A DNA stretch of 6,236 nt, taken from Reyranella sp. (GTDB lineage: Bacteria; Pseudomonadota; Alphaproteobacteria; Reyranellales; Reyranellaceae). Under the pieces are notes generated by a model, which was not told the DNA's origin, did no database searches, and was given only the letters and a program-made list of their open reading frames with translations. Below, one piece after another: positions 1 to 5,728 of the stretch. Location of the stretch: NCBI GenBank assembly GCA_016780605.1, contig JADHLS010000330.1:1-6236 (forward strand). The letters run 5' to 3'. The first letter of the stretch is position 1; every line of letters starts with the position of its first letter. The position numbers were made by a program, and so were the translations under genes.

Positions 1-272
1 ATGACGCCATGGTGCAGATGGCACTGGATCGCGCCAGGTCATATGCCACGGCCGGAGCCGACGGCCTGTTCGTGCCGGGCCTCGTCGAGGAGGCCCTGAT
101 CGGCCGTCTCGTCGAGGCATCACCCCTGCCGGTGAACATCATGGTCGAAGCGGACACGCCCCCACTGTCGCGACTGGCCGGACTCGGGGTGGCCCGTGTC
201 AGCCACGGTCCTCGACCGTACGTCGCCATGATGAAGTTTCTGGGCGACGCTGCGCGCGCTGCGCTGTCGTGA
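1..272 (+). CDS. Isocitrate lyase/phosphoenolpyruvate mutase family protein, C-terminal part
   Basis: This is the last ~90 codons of a gene that begins before the window; the reading frame enters at base 3 and ends with TGA at 270-272. The visible part has the final TIM-barrel strands typical of the ICL/PEPM superfamily: AGADGLFVPGL, then PLPVNIMVEAD, then LGVARVSHGP followed by a short amphipathic C-terminal helix. Members are cytosolic enzymes that make or break C-C or P-C bonds next to a carboxylate, such as 2-methylisocitrate lyase, PEP mutase and oxaloacetate decarboxylase-like enzymes. The catalytic Cys loop and Mg-binding acids lie upstream and cannot be seen, so the exact reaction is open. 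Base 9 is an in-frame ATG, but the frame is open upstream and the fold would be incomplete from there, so it is not the start. The family call is fairly safe; substrate is unknown. Confidence 0.85.
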   Translation, partial: DAMVQMALDRARSYATAGADGLFVPGLVEEALIGRLVEASPLPVNIMVEADTPPLSRLAGLGVARVSHGPRPYVAMMKFLGDAARAALS

Positions 273-284
273 CCTTGCAACCTT

Positions 285-333
285 CGCCGCTCCGCAGAGT
301 TCATCCGATAACTCGGATTCTGCGGGGGCGGTG
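285..333 (+). promoter_or_regulatory. Long imperfect hairpin between the PEPM-family gene and the PRC-barrel gene
   Basis: Three nested inverted repeats stack into one hairpin. The inner stem ATCCGA (303-308) / TCGGAT (313-318) closes a TAAC loop. The middle stem CCGCAGA (292-298) / TCTGCGG (319-325) is perfect, with a 4-nt bulge (GTTC, 299-302) on the left. The outer stem CGCCGC (285-290) / GCGGTG (328-333) has one G-U pair. The structure starts 13 nt after the upstream stop and ends 2 nt before the ATG at 336, so it holds the only G-rich stretch (324-331) that could act as a ribosome binding site. No T-run follows, so it is not a canonical intrinsic terminator. It may be a translational control element, a processing or terminator-like hairpin for the upstream mRNA, or the 16-bp inner dyad may be a protein operator. 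The pairing is seen directly; the role is inferred. Confidence 0.5.
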
Positions 334-335
334 CA

Positions 336-764
336 ATGCATGGAAAACCGCTGGCTGTCTTCCTGGCGACGATGGTCGCCGCCGTCGCCGCGATGGCGCA
401 GACCGAAGGCGGCGCGCCCGGTCAGCCATCGGTCACCGTGCTGGGCACCAAGGAGGTCCAGGGGATCCTCGGCCGCGAGATCCGCAGCACCGCCGATGAG
501 AACATGGGCCGCATCGTCGACGTGCTGGTCGACGGCGAGGGCGCCGCGCGCGCAGCGATCATCGACTTCGGCGGCTTCCTCGGCGTCGGCAGCCGCAAGA
601 TCGCCGTCGCCTGGCAGGCCCTGCACTTCGTGCCGGCGGCGGAGAAGCGCTACAGCGTCGTGCTGGAGCTGACGCGCGATCAGGTGAAGGAGGCGCCGGA
701 GTACAAGGAAGGCAAGCCGGTCATCGTGATCGTGGCCTCGGGCAAGCTCGAGCCTCTGCCGTAA
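336..764 (+). CDS. Secreted PRC-barrel domain protein
   Basis: This is a 142-residue protein with an N-terminal export signal: a short basic start (MHGK), a hydrophobic core at about residues 5-19, and a likely signal peptidase I site after AMA at 19-21. The mature protein of about 120 residues is mostly one PRC-barrel. It has the typical opening LGREIRSTADENMGRIVDVL (45-64), then IIDFGGFLGVGSRKIAVAW (75-93), and a closing segment that aligns with the usual second half of periplasmic PRC-barrel proteins. PRC-barrels are small beta-barrels used for binding partners or RNA; the periplasmic versions in alphaproteobacteria have no firmly assigned job. The ATG at 336 is chosen because it gives a complete signal peptide; an ATG 4 nt later (340) is out of frame. 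The next gene begins 1 nt after this stop, suggesting one transcript. Fold call is strong; function is unknown. Confidence 0.85.
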   Translation: MHGKPLAVFLATMVAAVAAMAQTEGGAPGQPSVTVLGTKEVQGILGREIRSTADENMGRIVDVLVDGEGAARAAIIDFGGFLGVGSRKIAVAWQALHFVPAAEKRYSVVLELTRDQVKEAPEYKEGKPVIVIVASGKLEPLP

Positions 765-765
765 C

Positions 766-2016
766 ATGGCCTCGGTGACGGAGTTCCCCCCTCCTTCATC
801 GCCCCACCCGTCGCGCCGCAGCCTCAAGCGGCTCGACTGGTTCGTCTTCCTGGTCGCCGACGTGCAGACCGGCTTCGGGCCATTCGTCGCCGTCTACCTG
901 ACGTCGCAGAAATGGACCCAGGTCGAGATCGGCCTGGTGCTGACCATCGCCGGCCTGGTGTCGCTGCTGGGCCAGATCCCCGGCGGCGCGCTGGTCGACA
1001 CCGTGCGCTCCGAACGTGTGGTCGCGGCGGTGGCCGTGACCATGATCGCGACCAGCGCGCTGATCTATGCGACCTGGCCGATCTTCCCCGCTGTGCTGGC
1101 CGCCGCCACCCTGCAGGCCGCTGCCAGCTGCATCCTCGGCCCGGCGATCGCGGCGATCAGCCTGGGGCTGGTCGGCCATGCCGCGATCGGCGAGCGGTTC
1201 GGCCGTAATGCCCGCTTCGCCTCGATCGGCGCGGGCCTGTCGGCGGCGGTGATGGGCGGCTTCGGCTTCTTCTTCTCGCCCCAGGCAGTCTTCTTCGTGA
1301 CCGCAGCGCTGCTGCTGCCAACCCTCCTGGTCCTGCGCGGCATCGCCCCCGGCGAGATCGACGCCGAGCGGGCGCATGGCAACCTGCCGGAGCTGCGCAC
1401 CAACCGGCCTCGCGCCGACCTGCGCAGCCTGCTCGGCAAGCGGCCCCTGCTGATCTTCGGCAGCTGCATCCTGCTGTTCCACCTCGCCAATGCGGCGATG
1501 CTGCCGCTGATGGGCAGCGTGCTCACCACGCGCTCGAGCCAGTGGGCGACGGTGCTGATCGGTGCCTGCATGGTGGGACCGCAGATCGTGGTGGCGCTGT
1601 TCTCGCCCTGGGTCGGCCGCCAGGCGCAGCGCATCGGCCGCAAGCCGTTGCTGGTCGCAGGCTTCGCCGCCCTGCCGCTGCGCGGCTTTCTGCTGGCGAC
1701 GGTGCGCGATCCCTCCCTGGTGGTCGCAGTCCAGCTCCTCGACGGGCTAACCGCTGCCGTGCTGGCTGTGATGGTCCCGCTCACCATCGCCGATCTGACG
1801 CGCGGCACCGGCCGCTTCAACCTGACCCAGGGCGTGGTCGGCACCATGATGGGCCTGGGTGCTGCGATCAGCCCGACCTTCGCGGGCTACCTGAGCGACA
1901 CGTTCGGCAGTCCCGTCGCCTTCATTGGCCTCGCAGGCGTGGCGCTGCTCGCCCTGGCGATGGTCTGGTTCCTGATGCCGGAAACGCGACCGAAGGCCGA
2001 AGCGATCATACCGTGA
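766..2016 (+). CDS. MFS transporter
   Basis: This is a 416-residue inner-membrane protein with about 12 hydrophobic segments, the normal size for a major facilitator superfamily carrier. A short polar, proline-rich N-terminus precedes the first membrane segment at about residues 25-45. A motif-A-like loop between TM2 and TM3 reads GGALVDTVRSER (73-84), with the conserved G, D and basic residues. The equivalent loop in the second half reads GRQAQRIGRKP (284-294), showing the internal duplication of the fold. The protein ends shortly after the last segment (FLMPETRPKAE). No motif identifies the substrate; drug/metabolite efflux and uptake are both possible. The ATG at 766 lies 1 nt after the PRC-barrel stop and has no clear Shine-Dalgarno sequence, so its translation is probably coupled to the upstream gene. 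A GTG at 775 is an in-frame alternative. Family is near certain; substrate unknown. Confidence 0.9.
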   Translation: MASVTEFPPPSSPHPSRRSLKRLDWFVFLVADVQTGFGPFVAVYLTSQKWTQVEIGLVLTIAGLVSLLGQIPGGALVDTVRSERVVAAVAVTMIATSALIYATWPIFPAVLAAATLQAAASCILGPAIAAISLGLVGHAAIGERFGRNARFASIGAGLSAAVMGGFGFFFSPQAVFFVTAALLLPTLLVLRGIAPGEIDAERAHGNLPELRTNRPRADLRSLLGKRPLLIFGSCILLFHLANAAMLPLMGSVLTTRSSQWATVLIGACMVGPQIVVALFSPWVGRQAQRIGRKPLLVAGFAALPLRGFLLATVRDPSLVVAVQLLDGLTAAVLAVMVPLTIADLTRGTGRFNLTQGVVGTMMGLGAAISPTFAGYLSDTFGSPVAFIGLAGVALLALAMVWFLMPETRPKAEAIIP

Positions 2017-2046
2017 CAACGCGGGGCGCATGCAGCCCTGCCCCGG

Positions 2047-3600
2047 ATGTCAAAGCTGTGGCCGCACGCGACAACGGTTGTCGCGCCGCCGGATCCAATG
2101 ACATTTCAGGGCATGCCAGACAGTTCGTCGATGTCCCTGCCGGCCGAAGCTGTGCCCGCCGCCAATCCTTATCGCCGGCGCACCATCGCGACCAACTTCC
2201 TGGCGATGAGCCTGGTGAGCGGCAGCCTCCTGTTGATCGGCATCTTCACCACGGCCTACAGCCGCCGGGCGCTCGGGCCCTCGGCCATCGGCCAGGTGAA
2301 CTGGAACGCCGCCCTCCTGCTGTTCCTGACGCTGCTGGCGAGCCCGGGGATCGCGACCATCGGCCAGCGCGACGTCGCTGCGAACCACAAGCGCACGGCA
2401 TCGATGGCGTCCCTCGTGCTCGGCCTGCAGATGGTGTTCGCCCTCGTGGCCTACGGCATGGTCGTGGCGATCGCCCTGCTCGATCCGCGCAGCGGGCGCA
2501 GCAGCACGTTGCTGATGGTCCAGGGACTGGCCGTGCTGATCAATGCCGGCAACCTCGCCTGGGTGTTGCAGGCGCATCAGCGCATGGCGGGCCCCGCGAT
2601 CGCCTCGCTGGTCCTGAACCTGATGCAGATCCCGGCGCTGCTCGCGCTGGTCCACGAACCGTCGGACGTCGTGGTCTTCGCCGCCCTCACGCTCCCCTTC
2701 ACGGCGGCGCTGATCGGCTACAATGTCTGGTACCTGCAGCACCACGGCATCCTGCGGCGCGGCGACCTGCGACCGCGGCTGGCGTCGGCGGGGACGCTGC
2801 TGGCGCAGGCCTGGCCTCTCGCGCTGTCGCAAGCAGCCGTGCTGCTGATCTACAACTGCGGCGCCATCCTGCTGGGCTTTACCCACGGCGACGATGAGGT
2901 GGGCCTCTACACGACGGCCTACAAGCTGATGTTCATTTCAACGGTGCTCAGCGGCTCGATGATGAGCGCGTTCTTCCCGGTGCTGGCGCAGGTCGCTGGC
3001 GACCCCGCGCAGGCGCGCCGCGTCTCAGGCGAGTTCGCCACCCTGATGGTCTGGATGGGCCTGCCGATCGCCGCGCTGGGCTTCGCCTGTGGCCGGCATG
3101 TCAACGATCTGCTGTTCGGCGCGCAGTTTGCCGCGAGCGGCCCCTACTTCGAATGGATGTGTCTCGCGATCGGCTTCACCTTCCTGAACATCGGGCTCGG
3201 CACGCCGTTGCTGGCGTGGGGCCATCAAACGCTGCATCTCAAGATCCTGGCGCTGGCCGCCACCGTCAGCCTGGCGCTGAATGCCTTCCTGGTCCCGCGC
3301 TACGGCGGTTGGGGCGCGGTGGCGGCATTCCTCGCCTCAGAGGCGCTGGCCGTCTCCCTGCTGGCGTTTGCGCGCCAGAGGTTGGTCGAGTTCGGGCGCC
3401 ATCCGCTGCTGTCAATGCTGGCAGCGCCCGTCTTGTGCTGCGCGGCGGTGGTCTTCGCGATCGAGATGCTGCCGCCATCGGCCGGTCGCTACTGGTGGCT
3501 GCAAGTCGGCGTCGGCGCAGCGGTGCTCGGTGGCTGCATGCTGCTGTTCGAGCGGCGCATCGCCAAGGCTGCCTGGCGACTGGTGAGACGCTTGCGCTGA
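2047..3600 (+). CDS. Oligosaccharide flippase family membrane protein (MOP superfamily, Wzx-like)
   Basis: The protein has up to 517 residues and some 12-14 hydrophobic segments spread along its length, the first near residues 48-66. Typical flippase/polysaccharide-biosynthesis features include TNFLAMSLVSGSLLL at the first helix, RRALGPSAIGQVNW just after it, GLYTTAYKLM (286-294) near the middle, and VPRYGGWGAVAAFLASEA (416-433) in the C-terminal half. It ends in a basic cytosolic tail (WRLVRRLR). Relatives move lipid-linked glycans or similar amphiphiles across the inner membrane, usually from glycan gene clusters; no glycosyltransferases are visible here, so the substrate is unknown. The start is uncertain. 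Residues before about 40 are non-membrane and low in family likeness, none of the ATGs at 2047, 2098, 2113 and 2131 has a good ribosome binding site, and a perfect palindrome lies at 2067-2085. A start at 2098 or 2131 is at least as likely as 2047. Confidence 0.82.
   Translation: MSKLWPHATTVVAPPDPMTFQGMPDSSSMSLPAEAVPAANPYRRRTIATNFLAMSLVSGSLLLIGIFTTAYSRRALGPSAIGQVNWNAALLLFLTLLASPGIATIGQRDVAANHKRTASMASLVLGLQMVFALVAYGMVVAIALLDPRSGRSSTLLMVQGLAVLINAGNLAWVLQAHQRMAGPAIASLVLNLMQIPALLALVHEPSDVVVFAALTLPFTAALIGYNVWYLQHHGILRRGDLRPRLASAGTLLAQAWPLALSQAAVLLIYNCGAILLGFTHGDDEVGLYTTAYKLMFISTVLSGSMMSAFFPVLAQVAGDPAQARRVSGEFATLMVWMGLPIAALGFACGRHVNDLLFGAQFAASGPYFEWMCLAIGFTFLNIGLGTPLLAWGHQTLHLKILALAATVSLALNAFLVPRYGGWGAVAAFLASEALAVSLLAFARQRLVEFGRHPLLSMLAAPVLCCAAVVFAIEMLPPSAGRYWWLQVGVGAAVLGGCMLLFERRIAKAAWRLVRRLR
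2067..2085. promoter_or_regulatory. Perfect 19-bp palindrome, candidate operator or hairpin
   Basis: CGCGACAACGGTTGTCGCG has 9-bp arms that are exact reverse complements around a single central G. As RNA it would form an 8-bp stem with a CGG loop. It lies 50 nt after the MFS stop and 12 nt before the in-frame ATG at 2098 of the flippase gene. It is not followed by a T-run, so intrinsic termination is unlikely. Length and symmetry fit a dimeric repressor site such as those used by TetR- or LacI-type regulators, but no regulator gene is adjacent. If the flippase starts at 2047 the element would be coding; its presence argues mildly for a start downstream of it. The symmetry is seen directly; the role is inferred. 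Confidence 0.5.
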
Positions 3601-3612
3601 CTGCTAAGGTCC

Positions 3613-3632
3613 GCGCCGGATCACACCGGAGC
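3613..3632 (+). promoter_or_regulatory. Ribosome binding site of the DUF72 gene inside a small imperfect hairpin
   Basis: GGAG at 3628-3631 lies 6 nt before the ATG at 3638 and is the best Shine-Dalgarno match for that start. It forms the right arm of an inverted repeat, GCGCCGG (3613-3619) / CCGGAGC (3626-3632), with one mismatch and a six-base loop (ATCACA). The ribosome site is clear. The hairpin is short enough to be chance in GC-rich DNA, though it could dampen initiation. Confidence 0.5.
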
Positions 3633-3637
3633 GTTCA

Positions 3638-4375
3638 ATGGCAGGCAAGATCTATGTCGGCGTCGGCGGCTGGACGTTCGAGCCGTGGCGCGGCGTCTTC
3701 TATCCGGAGGGGCTCTCGCAGAAGAAGGAGCTGGAATACGCCAGCCGCAAGCTCACCTCGATCGAGATCAACGGCACCTACTATTCAACTTTCAAGCCGG
3801 CGAGCTGGGCGAAGTGGCACGACGAGACGCCCGACGGCTTCGTCTTCTCGGTGAAGGCCTCGCGCTATTGCACCAACCGGCGCGTGCTGGCCGAGGCCGG
3901 CGAATCGATCAGCCGCTTCTTCGCCCAGGGCATCGTCGAGCTGAAGGACCGGCTGGGTCCGGTGAACTGGCAGTTCATGGGCACCAAGAAGTTCGATCCC
4001 GAGGACTTCGAGGCCTTCCTGAAGCTCTTGCCGCGCCAGGTCGGCAAGCTGCCGCTGCGCCATGCGCTGGAGGTGCGCCACGCGAGCTTCCAGGACCCGC
4101 GCTTCTACGACCTCGCCCGCAAGTACAATGCCGCCATCGTCTATGCCCACGACGAGGACTTCCCGGAGATCGACGAGGCCACGGCCGACTTCACCTATGC
4201 CCGCCTGATGGGCGCCGACGAGAAGGTGAAGACCGGCTACAAGCCCGCCGATCTCGACAAATGGGCCAAGCGCGCCAAGGCCTGGGCCAAGAAGGGGAAC
4301 GTGTTCTGCTACTTCATCTCGGGCGACAAGGTGCGCAATCCGGCGGCGGCGCAGGCCCTGATCGAGAAGGTGTAG
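3638..4375 (+). CDS. DUF72 (YecE-like) TIM-barrel protein
   Basis: This 245-residue protein spans the whole DUF72 family length (about 240-300). The signature blocks are in order: VGVGGWTFEPWRGVFYP (7-23), the IEINGTYY block with Glu43 and Asn45 (42-49), FSVKASRYCT (70-79), ALEVRHASF with Glu145, Arg147 and His148 (143-151), YARLMG (187-192), and the C-terminal YFISGDKVRNPAAAQAL (225-241). Most relatives have an FNN-type sequence in that last block; the ISGDK form here looks like a proteobacterial subfamily. The fold is an eight-stranded beta/alpha barrel resembling xylose isomerase/AP endonuclease barrels, with a conserved pocket, but no accepted reaction; it should be cytosolic, as no signal or membrane segment is seen. 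The start at 3638 has GGAG 6 nt upstream and matches the usual family N-terminus. The following hydrolase gene begins 2 nt after the stop, implying one operon. Family certain; function unknown. Confidence 0.93.
   Translation: MAGKIYVGVGGWTFEPWRGVFYPEGLSQKKELEYASRKLTSIEINGTYYSTFKPASWAKWHDETPDGFVFSVKASRYCTNRRVLAEAGESISRFFAQGIVELKDRLGPVNWQFMGTKKFDPEDFEAFLKLLPRQVGKLPLRHALEVRHASFQDPRFYDLARKYNAAIVYAHDEDFPEIDEATADFTYARLMGADEKVKTGYKPADLDKWAKRAKAWAKKGNVFCYFISGDKVRNPAAAQALIEKV
4364..4370 (+). promoter_or_regulatory. Ribosome binding site deciding the GTG start of the hydrolase
   Basis: GAGAAGG, within the last DUF72 codons, ends 7 nt before the GTG at 4378. It is the only purine-rich site placed correctly for an in-frame start of the alpha/beta hydrolase, and it supports GTG 4378 over the alternative GTG at 4402. 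Confidence 0.6.
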
Positions 4376-4377
4376 CG

Positions 4378-5241
4378 GTGGTCCAGCCCTTTCCACCCGG
4401 CGTGCGCGTCGAGGACATCCCGTGCCAAGGGGCCACGATCCACACGCGCATCGGCGGCCAGCAGAGCGGTAGGGGTCCGGCCGTCATCATGCTGCATGGC
4501 TTCGCCGATACCGGTGACATGTGGGCGCCGCTAGCATCCGCGCTGATCGGCGATCAAAGGGTGATCGTCCCCGACCTGCGCGGCATGGGGCTCAGCTCGC
4601 AGCCGGCCGACGGTTACGACAAGAAGGCACAAGGCCATGACGTGGCCGGCGTGCTCGATCATCTGCGCATCGACAAGGCCGTCCTGGTCACGCACGACAT
4701 CGGCAACATGGTAGGCTACGCCTTCGCCGCCCAGTATCCGCAGCGCGTCACGCGATGGGTCTGCATGGACGCGCCGCTGCCCGGCATCGGCCCGTGGGAT
4801 GAGATCCTGAAGAGTCCCATGCTGTGGCACTTCAACTTCCGCGGCCCCGACATGGAGCGCCTGGTGCAGGGCCGCGAACGCATCTACCTCGACCGCTTCT
4901 GGAACGAGCTGTCGGCGACGCCCTCGGCCATCGACGAGGAGACGCGACAGCACTATGCCGCGCTCTACGCCCGGCCGGGCAACATGCATTGCGCCTTCGA
5001 GCAGTTCGCCGCCTTCAACCAGGACGTCATCGACAACAAGGCCTTCGCCGCCAAGGGCAAGCTCGCCATGCCGGTGCTGGAGGTCGGCGCCGACAAGTCG
5101 TTCGGCGCCGCCCAGGCCGAGGTCCTGAGGTTCGTGGCCAGCGATGTGACATCGCACGTCGTCGCCAACTCGGGCCATTGGCTGATGGAAGAGCAGCAGC
5201 AGGCGACACTTGCCGCCATCACGGGTTTCCTGACCAAGTAG
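4378..5241 (+). CDS. Alpha/beta hydrolase with aspartate nucleophile (epoxide hydrolase/dehalogenase-like)
   Basis: This is a 287-residue cytosolic hydrolase with GTG start, 2 nt after the DUF72 stop. The oxyanion loop is LHGFADTGDMW (39-49), followed by DLRGMGLSSQP (66-76). The nucleophile elbow reads THDIGNMVGYAFA with Asp107 where serine hydrolases have Ser, the hallmark of epoxide hydrolases and haloalkane/haloacetate dehalogenases. Asp239 in VGADKSFG is the probable acid and His267 in NSGHWLMEE the catalytic base. The cap region (about 135-220) contains WHFNF (150-154) and LVQGRERIYLDRFW (162-175), both typical of the epoxide-hydrolase/haloacetate-dehalogenase-like group. Some specificity residues differ: no Arg follows Asp107 as in fluoroacetate dehalogenases, no Trp follows it as in many haloalkane dehalogenases, and the cap position usually filled by the ring-opening Tyr of a YYR-type motif appears to be Phe210. 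The precise substrate is therefore unassigned. The open frame continues upstream to 3685, but that part merely shadows DUF72. Confidence 0.88.
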   Translation: MVQPFPPGVRVEDIPCQGATIHTRIGGQQSGRGPAVIMLHGFADTGDMWAPLASALIGDQRVIVPDLRGMGLSSQPADGYDKKAQGHDVAGVLDHLRIDKAVLVTHDIGNMVGYAFAAQYPQRVTRWVCMDAPLPGIGPWDEILKSPMLWHFNFRGPDMERLVQGRERIYLDRFWNELSATPSAIDEETRQHYAALYARPGNMHCAFEQFAAFNQDVIDNKAFAAKGKLAMPVLEVGADKSFGAAQAEVLRFVASDVTSHVVANSGHWLMEEQQQATLAAITGFLTK

Positions 5242-5272
5242 CAGACAACGGACAATTATCCTGCCGGCCGGC

Positions 5273-5301
5273 TTGACGGGCGACGGCGGTGGGCTCACAC
5301 T
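5273..5301 (+). promoter_or_regulatory. Possible weak promoter for the ArsR operon
   Basis: TTGACG at 5273-5278 matches the -35 consensus at five of six positions. At 17-nt spacing the -10 position (5296-5301) reads CACACT, only three of six matches, so the call is tentative. This 67-nt gap (5242-5308) is the only place for a promoter between the hydrolase and the ArsR gene. The -35 is flanked on its left by the 10-bp palindrome GCCGGCCGGC (5263-5272), of unknown meaning. If transcription began at or near 5309 the ArsR mRNA would be leaderless, which fits the lack of a ribosome binding site. Confidence 0.25.
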
Positions 5302-5316
5302 TAACTTTATGGTTAA
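5301..5316. promoter_or_regulatory. Inverted repeat over the ArsR start codon, candidate autoregulatory operator
   Basis: TTAACTTTATGGTTAA has 5-bp arms (TTAAC/GTTAA) and a symmetric TA at its centre, so 12 of 16 positions are symmetric. It is a conspicuous AT-rich patch in GC-rich DNA. The ATG of the repressor (5309-5311) lies inside it. ArsR-type dimers bind short AT-rich dyads near their own promoter, so the likely role is repression of this operon by its first product. The repeat is seen directly; the binding is inferred. Confidence 0.5.
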
Positions 5317-5728
5317 CTATCAAAACGCGGTCCTCGACCGCACGTTCGCTGCGCTGGCCGACCCGACGCGTCGGGCGCTGCTGGCCCGGCTCGACGAGGA
5401 GGATGGGCTCACCGTCAGCGAGCTGGCGCGGCCCTTCCCGGTCTCCCTGCCCGCCATCATGAAGCATCTCGACGTGCTCAGCGATGCCGGCCTGATCGGG
5501 CGCACCAAGACCGGCCGCACGGTGACCTGCCAGCTCAAGGCCGCGCCCATGGAGCAAGCGATGAACTGGCTGGCCCGCTACGAGCGCTACTGGACCGAGC
5601 AGCTCGATCGCCTCGCGGCATTTCTGGAGGAAGATTCATGGCAAGCAACCCCAGCCTCGCCCTCAAGCGGCGCTTCAAAGCGACGCCGGCGCAGCTCTTC
5701 CAAGCCTGGACGCAGCCGGAAAAAATGA
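5309..5728 (+). CDS. ArsR/SmtB-type winged-helix repressor (non-metal type)
   Basis: This is a 139-residue cytosolic DNA-binding protein. The N-terminal helix carries the family signature LDRTFAALADPTRRALLARL (9-28). The helix-turn-helix spans about 34-61, with recognition helix SLPAIMKHLDVLSDAGL (46-62), and the beta-wing is RTKTGRTVTCQL (65-76). A C-terminal helix (WLARYERYWTEQLDRLAAFLEE, 87-108) should form the dimer. There is no CxC metal motif and only one Cys (74), so metal sensing is unlikely. Relatives of this type are usually encoded next to AHSA1/SRPBCC genes, as here. Residues 110-139 are encoded within the next gene in another frame and form a Ser/Arg/Lys-rich tail beyond the usual ~110-residue length. 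ATG 5309 gives the standard N-terminus and has no good ribosome binding site; a TTG at 5273 would add 12 unfamiliar residues. Family certain; the signal and targets unknown. Confidence 0.92.
   Translation: MVNYQNAVLDRTFAALADPTRRALLARLDEEDGLTVSELARPFPVSLPAIMKHLDVLSDAGLIGRTKTGRTVTCQLKAAPMEQAMNWLARYERYWTEQLDRLAAFLEEDSWQATPASPSSGASKRRRRSSSKPGRSRKK
5626..5630 (+). promoter_or_regulatory. Strong ribosome binding site of the AHSA1/SRPBCC gene
   Basis: GGAGG ends 7 nt before the ATG at 5638, the best Shine-Dalgarno match in the window. It lies inside the ArsR gene and fixes the AHSA1 start well upstream of the ArsR stop, making the overlap of the two genes real. It suggests the second protein is made in larger amounts than the repressor. 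Confidence 0.8.

Noticed and set aside
120..827. Antisense open frame of 235 codons over the PEPM-end and PRC-barrel genes
   Set aside because: Its translation is low-complexity Arg/Asp/Ala/His-rich sequence without recognisable motifs, and it lies opposite real genes. Other long minus-strand frames (796-1482, 1065-1847, 2050-2886, 3785-4396, 4531-5298, 5587-6117) were rejected for the same reason.
1542..2897. Long open frame (451 codons) across the MFS/flippase junction
   Set aside because: It runs out of frame through two well-recognised membrane proteins and its translation is Arg/Ala/Gly/Pro-rich without family motifs, as expected for a shadow frame in GC-rich DNA.
3685..4377. N-terminal extension of the alpha/beta hydrolase frame
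   Set aside because: This part is the out-of-frame reading of DUF72. The hydrolase fold begins at 4378, where a GTG with a well-placed GAGAAGG is present, so a fusion protein is not supported.
4696..4698. Disabled serine hydrolase (missing nucleophile Ser)
   Set aside because: The Asp at this position is the normal nucleophile in the epoxide hydrolase/dehalogenase branch, so the protein is not a broken serine hydrolase.
5263..5272. 10-bp palindrome GCCGGCCGGC
   Set aside because: It is short and made only of G and C, so it is easily chance in this base composition. It is noted only as flanking the possible -35 element.
5273..5308. TTG start 12 codons upstream for the ArsR protein
   Set aside because: The added residues (LTGDGGGLTLNF) are unlike the family N-terminus, there is no ribosome site, and the stretch better fits a promoter region.
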